Of a stretch of DNA of 64,000 nucleotides, positions 33,758-41,139 are shown piece after piece. The stretch is from contig NZ_KZ984444.1 of the NCBI RefSeq assembly GCF_003569915.1, positions 124,001 through 188,000 of the forward strand, read 5' to 3'. The translations under genes and the position numbers were made by a program. Below the pieces are notes generated by a model that did not search any database, was not told the DNA's origin, and saw only the letters and a list, made by a program, of their open reading frames with translations. Numbering within the stretch: position 1 is the stretch's first letter; each line of letters starts with the position of its first letter. The stretch comes from Comamonas testosteroni. Lineage in GTDB: Bacteria; Pseudomonadota; Gammaproteobacteria; Burkholderiales; Burkholderiaceae_C.

Positions 33758-35728
33758 TCAGAGCTTGACGCCCAGACGCCGCAGAATGCTCAGCGGCGGA
33801 AGCGCTTCCTGCACCGTGGTCTGGAAGGGGCTGGTGATGGGGTCCAGTGCGCGGGTATTCAGGCCCAGCACATTGGGCGGGGTCTGGCCGGTATTGTTGG
33901 CGTAGAAGTAGCGGCGCGAGTTGAGCACGACATTGCTCCAGTCGTCATGGTCCTTGAGCACGGACTGGCCGCCGCTGCCGTTGATGTCGCTGCTCTCGGC
34001 CTTGCTGTCCTGCGCGGCGTTGAGGTTCCAGTCCGCATACTGGCCGCTGCTGGTGCCGCGCCCGATGAGGCTGGCTTCGAGCAGCGCGCTTTCATCAAGC
34101 GCGCCTCCCTTGCCGTTGGAAAAATCGATGCGAAAGCTTGCACTCAGCGGCCCCGCTTCCATGCCGGTTTCGGGGTAGCTGCCGGGCACGCCATAGCCGG
34201 GCACGGGCTGGCTGGTGTAGTTGGAGCGGTAGTAGTAATAGCGCTGGCCCACGCCCGCGCCGGTCGGGTCGGGCAGGCCCGTGAGCTGGTAGAAGTAGTT
34301 CATCACGCTGAAGTAATTGGGCTTGCTGTTCTGGTCCTCATCGCCGCCATGGCGCAGGCCCAGCGTGTGGCCCAGCTCATGCATGATGGTGGAGGCCTGA
34401 AAGTTGATCAGCACATTGCTGTTCGCCTGCAGATTCCAGCCGCCCAGCGTGACCAGAAAATCATCGCCCAGCAGCTCGGCCACGCCCGATGGACCCACGG
34501 CTATACCGCCGGTGGCGGCGCTGGCCAGGTTTTGCGAATTGGCCATCAGCAGATAGCGAAAGACAGGCTTGCGGCGTATGTCCATATAGGCGGACTTGAG
34601 CGCATACGCGCTGCCGCAGCCCGTGGTGGTGGCGCTGGGGCTGGTGAGCTTGGTGCAGATGGCAAACGGGCGCTTGTTGCTGACGCTGCCGCTGAGGTTG
34701 TGCCTGTCGGGGTTGAGTTCGGCGGTGACGAGATCGCCCGCATCAAAGTGCACGGCAATGCCCTGGGCCTTGAAGGCCTGCACGACCTTGTCCAGCGCCG
34801 AGGCATGGGGCGTGACGCCGGGGTCCGTGCTGTCCATATAGTCCACCTGAATGAACAAATCGCGCTGGCCCTTGCGCGCGCCCATGGCGTACAGGTCCAG
34901 CCCCGCAAAGCGCCCGCCTGCGACTTTGGCGCTGTCGGGAATGCCGTCCAGGTCGCTGTCCACCACGCCCGCCGCTACATCGTTGGGGCCGCCCGGCGTG
35001 GCAAAGTTCACCAGCGTCCAGTCGGCGGCGGACTTGGTCTGTTTGAAGCTGGATGCCAGCCGCACCAGCGAGGTGTTGTAGCTGTCGGGCTTGGTGTTCA
35101 TGGCGGCAATGCTGGCACCGCTCCAGCCGTCGCTGCTGGCCGGGGTGGCGGTGCTGCTGCCAAAGCGCATGAAGTCCACCGTCTTGCCATTGGCTTGCAG
35201 TTCCACAAAGCCACCGCTGCCCTGCCAGAACGGCACATTGCTCAGCACATCGGCCACATAGACATTGCGGCTGGTGTTGACCAGATCCGAGCTGGTGCGC
35301 CCGCCAATCACCACATGCGACTGGTTGGGCACTTTGACCGATGGCAGCGTAAAGGTGATGGCCCCCGCCGTGGTGGAGGTCAGCAGATTCAGCGCCGGGC
35401 TGCGCAGGCTGTAGCTGGCCAGATCGATCTCGGCGCCCGAGTTGTTGTAGATCTCCAGCCAGCTGACCGAGTCGCTGAAGTAGTTATTGGCTACCTCGCT
35501 GATAAACACGCCTGCGGGTGGCGTGCTGCCTGCGTTGCTGTTTGTGGTTGTGGATGAACTGCTGCTACCGGTGGTGCTCGTCGTTGTGGTGTTGCTGTTG
35601 CTGTTGCTGGAGCCAGAGCTGGCGCTGCCCGTGTTGCCGGAACCCCCTCCACCGCCGCCTCCGCAAGAGGCCAGCATGGCCGCAGCCAGTGCAATGAAGG
35701 TCAGACGAGGCAGGGTCTGTGGCTGCAT
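33758..35728 (-). CDS. Lipoprotein metalloprotease 3: lamin-tail domain plus metzincin
   Basis: 656 residues, third paralogue. Lipobox Cys at residue 22 followed by seven Gly, then a Ser/Asn/Thr-rich linker unlike the Pro/Ala linkers of the other two. LTD begins GVFISEVANNYFSDSVSWLEIYNNSG. DSDLDGIPDSAK follows. HELGHTLGLRH begins at about residue 450, with SVMNY as Met-turn; the C-terminus contains DHDDWSNVVLNSRRYF and DPITSPFQTT. AGGGAG lies upstream of the ATG at 35728. A palindrome AAGTTG-GCA-CAACTT at 35762-35776 sits 34 bp before the start codon and could be an operator. Confidence 0.85.
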   Translation of the reverse strand: MQPQTLPRLTFIALAAAMLASCGGGGGGGSGNTGSASSGSSNSNSNTTTTSTTGSSSSSTTTNSNAGSTPPAGVFISEVANNYFSDSVSWLEIYNNSGAEIDLASYSLRSPALNLLTSTTAGAITFTLPSVKVPNQSHVVIGGRTSSDLVNTSRNVYVADVLSNVPFWQGSGGFVELQANGKTVDFMRFGSSTATPASSDGWSGASIAAMNTKPDSYNTSLVRLASSFKQTKSAADWTLVNFATPGGPNDVAAGVVDSDLDGIPDSAKVAGGRFAGLDLYAMGARKGQRDLFIQVDYMDSTDPGVTPHASALDKVVQAFKAQGIAVHFDAGDLVTAELNPDRHNLSGSVSNKRPFAICTKLTSPSATTTGCGSAYALKSAYMDIRRKPVFRYLLMANSQNLASAATGGIAVGPSGVAELLGDDFLVTLGGWNLQANSNVLINFQASTIMHELGHTLGLRHGGDEDQNSKPNYFSVMNYFYQLTGLPDPTGAGVGQRYYYYRSNYTSQPVPGYGVPGSYPETGMEAGPLSASFRIDFSNGKGGALDESALLEASLIGRGTSSGQYADWNLNAAQDSKAESSDINGSGGQSVLKDHDDWSNVVLNSRRYFYANNTGQTPPNVLGLNTRALDPITSPFQTTVQEALPPLSILRRLGVKL

Positions 35729-35761
35729 GATGACTCCCTAAAATTGTGAAACTTTCTGTGT

Positions 35762-35776
35762 AAGTTGGCACAACTT
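35762..35776. promoter_or_regulatory. Palindrome upstream of metalloprotease 3
   Basis: Perfect inverted repeat AAGTTG / CAACTT with a 3 base spacer, 34 bp before the start codon. Possible operator; no regulator gene is adjacent. Confidence 0.35.
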
Positions 35777-35887
35777 TAGGAAGGCTTGCGATCACATCAT
35801 GTAGGCCAAAAGGCGCTGTTGATGCGTGTATCAGTAGGAGATTGCCGCGTTCTGTGGGTCTGGCTGCGACGGTGAGATCGTTACATT

Positions 35888-36946
35888 TCAGACGTACAAA
35901 GGCTCGTTCTGAATCGCTTCGATCTGCTCATTGAGCATGTCCACCTGACCCTGCCAGTAGTCCAGCGTGCCAAACCACGGGAAGTTGATGGCAAAGATGG
36001 GGTCCTGCCAGCGGCGCGCAAGCCAGGCGCTGTAGTGCAGCAGGCGCAGCGTGCGCAGCGGCTCGATCAGGGCCAGCTCGCGCCGGTCAAAGGGGCGGAA
36101 CTGTTCATAGCCCTCGACGAGGGCCGACAGCTGCTGCGTTTGCTGGGCGCGGTCGCCGGACAGCAGCATCCACAAATCCTGCACGGCGGGGCCGGTGCGG
36201 GCGTCATCCAGATCGACAAAATGCGGGCCGCCGTGGCCTTCATCGTCCAGCGGCGTCCACAGAATATTGCCGGGGTGGCAGTCGCCATGCAGGCGAATTT
36301 GCGTGGCGGACTGCAAGCCAAAATGGCCTGCAGCGCTCAATCCATCTGCGGCAGGTGCTATCAAAGCCAAAGCGCGCTCACAGGCTTGCTGCCAGCGGCT
36401 GCGCACCTCGATGGCGACCAGATCGTGGTCCAGCAGATAGCGCATGGAATCCACGCCAAAAGTCTGCAGATTCAGCGTCGGGCGGTGGGCAAAGGGCTGG
36501 GCCGAGCCAACAGTGTGAATGCGCGCCAGAAAGCGGCCAATCCATTCCAGTACTTCCCAATCGTCCAGCTCGGGTCTGCGCCCGCCGCGCCAGGGGCTGA
36601 TGCTGAACAGAAAGCCTGCGTGCTCGTGCACCGTGCGCTCCTGCAACACCAGCGGCGCGACCGCGGGCACTTCCTTGGTGGCCAGCTCCTGCGAAAAGCT
36701 GTGCTCTTCCTCAATCTGCGCGCGGCTCCAGCGGCCGGGGCGGTAGAACTTGGCCACGACCTTGTCGCCATCGTCCAGATGGGAGAGGTAGACACGGTTT
36801 TCGTAGGAGCTCAGCGCCGTTAGCCGCCCGTCGGGCACCAGGCCGGTGCTGCACAGCGCATCGATCACGCAGTCCGGCGTGAGGGCTGCATAAGGATGGT
36901 CGGCGCTCTGACCGGTTTCTGGCGCAGTGTCTGGAAGTTGGCTCAT
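35888..36946 (-). CDS. srkA: Stress response kinase A (YihE family)
   Basis: 352-residue cytoplasmic protein kinase of the choline/aminoglycoside-kinase fold, in E. coli a regulator of stress-induced death pathways. The catalytic HGDCHPGN begins at residue 220 and the metal-binding VDLDDA is at 244-249; the N-lobe has SYENRVYLSHLDDGDKVVAKFYRPGRWS, a hallmark of SrkA. The ATG at 36946 is preceded by GGGGG; 36970 is an alternative. E. coli srkA precedes dsbA, but no dsbA is seen here. It is divergent from the 2H phosphoesterase gene across a dispersed repeat. Confidence 0.93.
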   Translation of the reverse strand: MSQLPDTAPETGQSADHPYAALTPDCVIDALCSTGLVPDGRLTALSSYENRVYLSHLDDGDKVVAKFYRPGRWSRAQIEEEHSFSQELATKEVPAVAPLVLQERTVHEHAGFLFSISPWRGGRRPELDDWEVLEWIGRFLARIHTVGSAQPFAHRPTLNLQTFGVDSMRYLLDHDLVAIEVRSRWQQACERALALIAPAADGLSAAGHFGLQSATQIRLHGDCHPGNILWTPLDDEGHGGPHFVDLDDARTGPAVQDLWMLLSGDRAQQTQQLSALVEGYEQFRPFDRRELALIEPLRTLRLLHYSAWLARRWQDPIFAINFPWFGTLDYWQGQVDMLNEQIEAIQNEPLYV

Positions 36947-36994
36947 GCCCCCATTGTCGTGCGCAAACATCCCGCCTGAGCGGAGATGGGATTG

Positions 36995-37072
36995 ATTCAG
37001 GTTGCTATTAATTGAGTAGCCACTTGCCTATATGAATCATGGACTATGAGGCTAAAACACTCAAATTTTGGT
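36995..37072 (-). repeat. AT-rich AGCTATC-type repeat copy
   Basis: On the minus strand: GCCTCATAGTCCATGATTCA, then TATAGGCAAGTGGCTACTCAA. It occupies the gap between srkA and the divergent 2H gene. Confidence 0.65.
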
Positions 37073-37112
37073 TTTGGCGCTGTTCCACGTCATCGCTGGC
37101 ACACTGGCGGCC

Positions 37113-37772
37113 ATGCATGAGAGCGATGAACTGTCCCTGCCCTGTGATGACCGCGACTTTGCCGAGTGGCACCGGGGCTGCCCGTGGTGCGCCGTCTGGG
37201 TGGTGATGCTGGAGGACGCGGCGCTGGAGCAGGCGCTTGAGCAAGGGCGCCAGCGTCTGGGCAATGTGCTGCTGCCGCGCTATGCACGCCAGCCGCATAT
37301 CACCGTGGCCTATCGCGGCCTGTGCGCGGTGGGGGACGATCACGCGGCTGTGGAGTTTGGCCTGCAGGCCTTGCGTCAGGACATTGCGCTGCTGCGTCAG
37401 CAAAGTCTGGCTGCTTTTGCGTTGCAGTTGCAGGGCGTGGGCAGTTTTACGTCCGTGCCTTATCTGGCGGTGAAAGAGGGCGGCGCGTCACTGGCGGCCT
37501 TGCATACCGCGCTGGTGCCGCAAGAGCCCGCACCAGACTGGCGCTATGTACCCCATGTCACGCTGGGCCACTATGCGGTGCAGATGCCGCTGAGCCAGGC
37601 GTTGCAAAAACTGGAAGATGTGGGCCAGAGCCTGCCGCCGCTTCAGGTGCGGGAGCTGGCGCTGGTGCGCTATGCCACGGCCGATATTGCCGGGCCGCTG
37701 GTGCTGGAGGGGCAGTTTGATCTGACGACCGGGCGCTACAGTGCAGCGCCCGGTGCCTTGTGGAAGGTCTGA
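37113..37772 (+). CDS. 2H phosphoesterase superfamily protein (2'-5' RNA ligase-like)
   Basis: 219 residues. The two HxT motifs of the 2H superfamily are PHITVAYRG (His at about 62) and PHVTLGHY (His at about 148), spaced 86 residues apart as in ThpR/LigT-like proteins. Such enzymes act on 2'-5' or cyclic phosphodiester bonds, and LigT-type proteins can ligate tRNA halves in vitro; the cellular role here is unknown. The ATG at 37113 (MHESDELSLP) is taken as start. Read alone, convergent with ohr. Confidence 0.75.
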   Translation: MHESDELSLPCDDRDFAEWHRGCPWCAVWVVMLEDAALEQALEQGRQRLGNVLLPRYARQPHITVAYRGLCAVGDDHAAVEFGLQALRQDIALLRQQSLAAFALQLQGVGSFTSVPYLAVKEGGASLAALHTALVPQEPAPDWRYVPHVTLGHYAVQMPLSQALQKLEDVGQSLPPLQVRELALVRYATADIAGPLVLEGQFDLTTGRYSAAPGALWKV

Positions 37773-37779
37773 GCCGCTT

Positions 37780-38196
37780 TTAAGCGATGGTCAGGGTCAC
37801 ATCAATATTGCCGCGTGTGGCGTTGGAATAGGGGCAGACCTTGTGAGCCGTATCCACCAGTTGCTGGGCGGCAGCCTTGTCCATGCCGGGCAGATTGATC
37901 GTCATGCGCACGGCAATGCCAAAAGCCTCGCCGACGGGGCCCAGGTCCACTTCGGCATCCACGGACAGATCGGCAGGCAGCGTCAGCTTCTGGCGCGCGG
38001 CCACGGCCTTCATGGCGCCGATAAAGCAGGCGGAGTAGCCAGCGGCAAACAACTGCTCGGGGTTGGTGCCCTTGCCCGCGCCGCCGGGGGAGCTGAGCTG
38101 AATGTCCAGACGTCCATCGTCGGTGCGCGATGCGCCTTCGCGGCCACCGGTGGTGTGAGCGTGGGCGGTGTAGAGAACTTTGTCGAGCTGGGCCAT
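37780..38196 (-). CDS. ohr: Organic hydroperoxide resistance protein Ohr
   Basis: 138-residue thiol peroxidase of the Ohr/OsmC fold that reduces organic and lipid hydroperoxides. The catalytic Cys are C57 (GYSACF) and C121 (KVCPYSN), with Arg19 and Glu48 in expected places. AAGGAGA precedes the ATG. The usual regulator ohrR is not adjacent, so regulation is unclear. Identity is firm. Confidence 0.95.
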   Translation of the reverse strand: MAQLDKVLYTAHAHTTGGREGASRTDDGRLDIQLSSPGGAGKGTNPEQLFAAGYSACFIGAMKAVAARQKLTLPADLSVDAEVDLGPVGEAFGIAVRMTINLPGMDKAAAQQLVDTAHKVCPYSNATRGNIDVTLTIA

Positions 38197-38299
38197 GGGT
38201 GTCTCCTTCAGTGGTCAGGGTGGTTGAAGCTCACACGCTAACGCAAGTCTGTGGCGCATGCGTGCTGCAGGGGTGATGGCGCTTGTGCCTTCTACGCAA

Positions 38300-38364
38300 A
38301 AATAAGAGTCAAATCAGGCTTCAGTCCATTAGATATATAGGCATGAAGCTATTGTTTTTGATGG
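38300..38364 (+). repeat. AT-rich AGCTATC-type repeat copy
   Basis: AAATCAGGCTTCAGTCCATT, then ATATATAGGCATGA and AGCTATTGTTTTTGATG. Lies in the 215 bp gap between the ends/starts of ohr and the ParB-like gene. Confidence 0.75.
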
Positions 38365-38411
38365 CTGTGGATAAAGAGAAAGCCTTTTGCCCTGGGTGGG
38401 TGCAGTGAAAC

Positions 38412-38810
38412 TCAATCCTCGTCATAAGGCAGATCATCGGCGGCCACGCCCACAAAATCGGGCGCTGGCGTTTGCGCAAACTGCAGCGCCCAGATCGTGC
38501 TGTGGCCTTGCGCCAGCCGCTTGACGGCGCGGTGCATGCCGTCCATCAAACGTCCCTGGGCATCCAGCAAGATGGGGTAGGCCGTGTCGGCGGCTTCCAC
38601 CAGCTTCAGATGCTCGGCAATCGCGCGCGGTGTAGGCTCGTCGCCGGGTTCGGTAAACCAGTAGCGCTGATCGAGCTCGGTGATCTCGGCCAGCGCCACC
38701 CATTTCGGTTCGAGTTGCTGGGCGGCGGCCAGTGCAATGAGCTTGCGTACATTCCAGGCCTGCAGCCCTTGCGGGCCGGGGCGCAGATGGTATTGAGGGC
38801 GGATGGTCAT
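38412..38810 (-). CDS. ParB-like (DGxHR motif) hypothetical protein
   Basis: 132 residues, no signal or membrane segment. The segment PILLDAQGRLMDGMHRAVKRLAQGHSTIWALQF carries the DGxHR motif of ParB/sulfiredoxin-like domains (residues ~78-110), which bind nucleotides or DNA in other families. Function unknown. It is the last of three closely spaced genes (gaps 23 and 26 bp) read from the enoyl-CoA hydratase-like gene. Confidence 0.7.
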   Translation of the reverse strand: MTIRPQYHLRPGPQGLQAWNVRKLIALAAAQQLEPKWVALAEITELDQRYWFTEPGDEPTPRAIAEHLKLVEAADTAYPILLDAQGRLMDGMHRAVKRLAQGHSTIWALQFAQTPAPDFVGVAADDLPYDED

Positions 38811-38836
38811 GCGCCCATTGTGATCAACGTTTGTGA

Positions 38837-40162
38837 TCAGCGTTTCATGAGTACATCAGCCAAGGCTTGATACATGGGCAGGCTGATCGGGTCATTGCCG
38901 CCATTGGCCGCAATCGGGTGCGAGGCATAGCGCGCCACCACCATCTGGGCCTTGGGGTCGATATAGATGGCCTGACCATGAATGCCGCGTGCCGAGTACG
39001 CGCCATTGGCGTTGTGCGAGACCCACCACATATTGCGATACGACCAGCCGGGCAGCTGTGCATAGCCGCCCTTGGCAAACTGGGCCTTGTCCGCGCCGCG
39101 CTCGATGTCCTGCACCACGGCCTTGGGCAGCACCTGCTGGCCATTGGCGGCGCGGCCTTGGTTGCGCATCATCTCGCCAAAGCGGGCCAGATCACGCAGC
39201 GTGGTGTTCAGGCCGCCACCGCCCGATTCGGTGCCGATGCGGTCCACCATGAAGTAGGCGTCCTGCTCGGCGCCGATGCGGCTCCAGATGCGCTCGCTAA
39301 GCAGATCGGCCAGCGATTTGCCACTGGCGCGGCGCACAATCCAGGCCAGCACTTCGGCGTTGACGGTCTTGTACGCAAAGCCCTGACCATGCTCGCCTTC
39401 TTTCTGCAGGGTCTGCAAAAAGTCGTAGAAGCTCTTGGGGCCTGCATAGTCCTTGCCCTGGGGCATCATGCCGCCAGCGCGGGCATAGTCCCAGACTTCG
39501 GCCTTGGGGTCGGCGTAGTTCTCGGAGTATTTCACGCCAATCGTCATGTCCATCACCTGGCGCACCGTGGCGTCGCCATAGGCGGTGTTCTTCATCTCGG
39601 GCAGGTAGCCCGTCACGGGCGCTTCGGGCTTGATCGTGCCCTCGGCAGCCAGCAACGCGGCCAGCGTGCCCACAAAGGATTTGGTGACAGACATGCCCAG
39701 GTGCGGGCGCTCTGGCGTCAGCGCGCCAAAGTATTTTTCATACACGACCTGGCCCTTGTGCAGCACGACGATGCCATCGGTATAGGTGCGCTCCAGCGCC
39801 TGGGCAAAGTTCAGCTCCTCGCCGCTGCCCGTGACCTTCAAGCGCAGGCCATCAAGATCACGCGGCGCGGCCTTCAAGGGACTGGCCGCCCCCGCGCCGC
39901 GCCAGACATTGGCCGTGGGTGCAATCTCGCGGATATGCGAGAAAGTCCAGCGGATGCGCGGGAAGGTGTTGCCGACCGGGTTGTCAAAGGTGATCAGCTT
40001 GTCCGGCGGCGGCGGAAAGCCCTGCATCCAGCCCATGGCCTGCACGGTGGTGCTGGCCGGGTCCGGCAGTGTGGGGGCAGCAGTCTGTGCAACTGCTGCA
40101 GAAACGATAGCTGTCATCGCAAATGGAATCAGGACTTGGCGTTGAAAACCTTTGAAATTCAC
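38837..40162 (-). CDS. Secreted serine hydrolase, NylB/class C beta-lactamase-like
   Basis: 441 residues with a signal peptide (cleavage after about SAAVAQ). The SxxK nucleophile motif is S158-V-T-K161, followed by YSENYAD and, near the C-terminus, GIHGQ. This order matches 6-aminohexanoate-dimer hydrolase (NylB) and related EstB-type esterases more than true beta-lactamases. It starts with GTG at 40162 (GGGAGACAAC upstream). Exported. Natural substrates are likely esters or amides. Part of an operon with a crotonase-like gene upstream and a ParB-like gene downstream. Antibiotic hydrolysis should not be assumed. Confidence 0.85.
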   Translation of the reverse strand: MNFKGFQRQVLIPFAMTAIVSAAVAQTAAPTLPDPASTTVQAMGWMQGFPPPPDKLITFDNPVGNTFPRIRWTFSHIREIAPTANVWRGAGAASPLKAAPRDLDGLRLKVTGSGEELNFAQALERTYTDGIVVLHKGQVVYEKYFGALTPERPHLGMSVTKSFVGTLAALLAAEGTIKPEAPVTGYLPEMKNTAYGDATVRQVMDMTIGVKYSENYADPKAEVWDYARAGGMMPQGKDYAGPKSFYDFLQTLQKEGEHGQGFAYKTVNAEVLAWIVRRASGKSLADLLSERIWSRIGAEQDAYFMVDRIGTESGGGGLNTTLRDLARFGEMMRNQGRAANGQQVLPKAVVQDIERGADKAQFAKGGYAQLPGWSYRNMWWVSHNANGAYSARGIHGQAIYIDPKAQMVVARYASHPIAANGGNDPISLPMYQALADVLMKR

Positions 40163-40185
40163 CGTTGTCTCCCTCTCTGTGTTTT

Positions 40186-41001
40186 TTATCTGCCGGTAAA
40201 TTGCGCCGGGCGTTTTTCGATGAAAGAGCGCACGCCTTCGGCCGCATCCTCGCTGTTGGCCAGACGCTGCTGCACGGGGATGAAGTCCTCCACCGCAGCG
40301 GCCTGACCCAGCTCGATCGCCTTGAGCACATTGAGCCGCGTGGCCACCACGGCCTGCGGGGCCTGCACCGCAATGCGCTCAGCAATGCGAAAGGCCTCAT
40401 CCAGCTCCTGCCCGGCGGGCACGACTTTTTGCACAAAGTTGCAGCGGTAGGCTTCGGCACTGCCGAACTCATCGCCGGTGAGCATGTGCAGCATGGCATT
40501 GCCCACGCCCGCGCGCTCGGCCATGCGCAGTGTGGCGCCGCCCGTGGGCATGATGCAGCGCTGCACTTCCATCTGCGCAAAGCGGCAGTTGTCGGCGGCC
40601 ACCACGATGTCTGCGCCCAGCATCAGCTCAATACCCACGGTAAAGCAGATGCCCTTGACCGCCACCACCATGGGTTTGCTGCGGCGGCGGTAGCCGGGCA
40701 TGCCAAAGTCATGCGGCTCCACCAGTCCGGGCGGTATGGTTTTCTGGCCGGACCTCATGAACTCGGCAATCGCGGGCAGGTCCAGCCCTGCGGTGAAATG
40801 GTCGCCAAACGCGTGCAGCACGCCCACGCGCAGCTCGCTGTCGTCGTCAAGGCGCGTATAGGCCTCGGCCAGCTGGCGGAACATGGCGGGCGTCCAGCCA
40901 TTGCGCCGCGCCGGGCGGTTGATGCCGATCAGCAGCACATGGCCGCGCACTTCACAGGAAATGCAGCCCTCGGGCGGCGGGGTGGGAATGTCGATTTGCA
41001 T
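40186..41001 (-). CDS. Enoyl-CoA hydratase/isomerase (crotonase) family protein
   Basis: 271 residues. Crotonase fold with the oxyanion-hole segments FGDHFTAGLDL and VKGICFTVGIELMLGADIVVA. A first acidic catalytic candidate is present in FAQMEVQRCIMPTGGA, but the position of the second catalytic Glu of true hydratases (rat Glu164) appears to be non-acidic (GNAMLHMLTGD), so the reaction may be isomerisation, hydrolysis or another crotonase chemistry. GGAGAC precedes the ATG. It is the first gene of the operon with the NylB-like hydrolase. The gene upstream (radical SAM) is divergent. Confidence 0.85.
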   Translation of the reverse strand: MQIDIPTPPPEGCISCEVRGHVLLIGINRPARRNGWTPAMFRQLAEAYTRLDDDSELRVGVLHAFGDHFTAGLDLPAIAEFMRSGQKTIPPGLVEPHDFGMPGYRRRSKPMVVAVKGICFTVGIELMLGADIVVAADNCRFAQMEVQRCIMPTGGATLRMAERAGVGNAMLHMLTGDEFGSAEAYRCNFVQKVVPAGQELDEAFRIAERIAVQAPQAVVATRLNVLKAIELGQAAAVEDFIPVQQRLANSEDAAEGVRSFIEKRPAQFTGR

Positions 41002-41139
41002 GATGTAGTCTCCTGCCCGCCACCTTAGAGGGCGCAGAAAACGGTTGCAGTCGCATACAGGACCAGTAGCCGCCGTAATGCCCTAGTGAAAACACCAGCG
41101 GCTATGCTGCTGCCCAGTCCCCAAGCATCAGGAGTTTTC

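Noticed and set aside
29018-35728. Type of RTX or autotransporter protease cluster
   Set aside because: No RTX nonapeptides, beta-barrel or type I secretion genes were seen; the signals are lipoprotein ones.
38837-40162. Beta-lactamase resistance gene
   Set aside because: SxxK is shared by esterases and NylB-like hydrolases; the YSENYAD and GIHGQ segments fit those better.
41002-41139. Precursor peptide gene for the radical SAM protein
   Set aside because: The only upstream small frame is in the same frame as the radical SAM gene and has no ribosome site; nothing suitable lies downstream before the terminator.
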